From NCBI GenBank assembly GCA_963555705.1, contig OY743168.1, forward strand, positions 92,730,925 through 92,794,924: a DNA stretch of 64,000 nucleotides, written 5' to 3'. Position 1 is the stretch's first letter; every line of letters begins with the position of its first letter. This document shows, piece after piece, positions 63,947 through 64,000 of the stretch. The notes under the pieces are model-generated. The model ran no database searches and was not told where the DNA came from. It saw only the letters and a list, made by a program, of their open reading frames with translations. This stretch comes from Ligustrum vulgare (taxonomy: Eukaryota > Streptophyta > Magnoliopsida > Lamiales > Oleaceae). Both the position numbers and the translations under genes were made by a program.

Positions 63947-64000
63947 ACCTAAACAATCTTCCATTACTTTCAATCAAATTCCCTTTTAAATCTATCCTCA

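Overview
The window is nuclear DNA from a flowering plant, most likely a eudicot. It is AT-rich and gene-poor, with long AT/GT microsatellites, Stowaway, Tourist and hAT-type MITEs, Ty1/copia and Ty3/gypsy LTR elements, and an endogenous pararetrovirus fragment. I cannot place it to genus. No tRNA or rRNA gene, bacterial-type operon or CRISPR array is present. Almost all recognisable coding sequence belongs to mobile elements; convincing host genes are limited to fragments.

Layout. 0-3.8 kb: the tail of an unknown ORF, a gypsy-type LTR remnant, a Tourist-like MITE (TAA target duplication) and a hAT-like element (8-bp duplication). 3.85-6.2 kb: a gag-only copia element on the + strand. 6.2-8.9 kb: tandem and G-rich low-complexity DNA. 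8.9-22 kb: a decayed endogenous pararetrovirus (- strand) split by a very young 9.4-kb Ty3/gypsy-type element (9378-18777). That element has 2422-bp LTRs and a perfect GGGTC duplication. It lacks gag-pol but carries, antisense to its own transcription, an intact LOG-type cytokinin-enzyme ORF and an intact ORF for a basic cysteine-rich protein. 22-30 kb: AT-rich DNA, a second hAT-like element, a Stowaway MITE, a solo LTR inserted at the MITE edge, and a possible host promoter plus first exon. 30.5-36.7 kb: a degenerate copia element. 37-39 kb: an AAT/ATT palindrome and a fold-back Mutator-like element (9-bp duplication). 39.3-45.4 kb: a second degenerate copia element. 45.4-61.2 kb: short unrecognised coding remnants cut up by an apparently complete copia element with one 1447-codon gag-pol ORF (50560-55704), LTR remnants, a MITE and a second gag-only copia (58038-60946). 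61.2-64 kb: a truncated copia whose integrase part is inverted relative to its RT part.

The most unusual locus is the gypsy-type element at 9.4-18.8 kb. The LOG copy has no introns, although plant LOG genes are normally multi-exon, and it has lost the Arg/Lys pair of the usual active-site helix. The neighbouring 199-codon ORF has the basic-plus-cysteine layout of plant-virus cysteine-rich RNA-binding proteins. The LTR holds about thirty repeats that each place a strong 5' splice-site (U1 snRNA) match on the element's sense strand. Near-identical LTRs show that the cargo moved recently.
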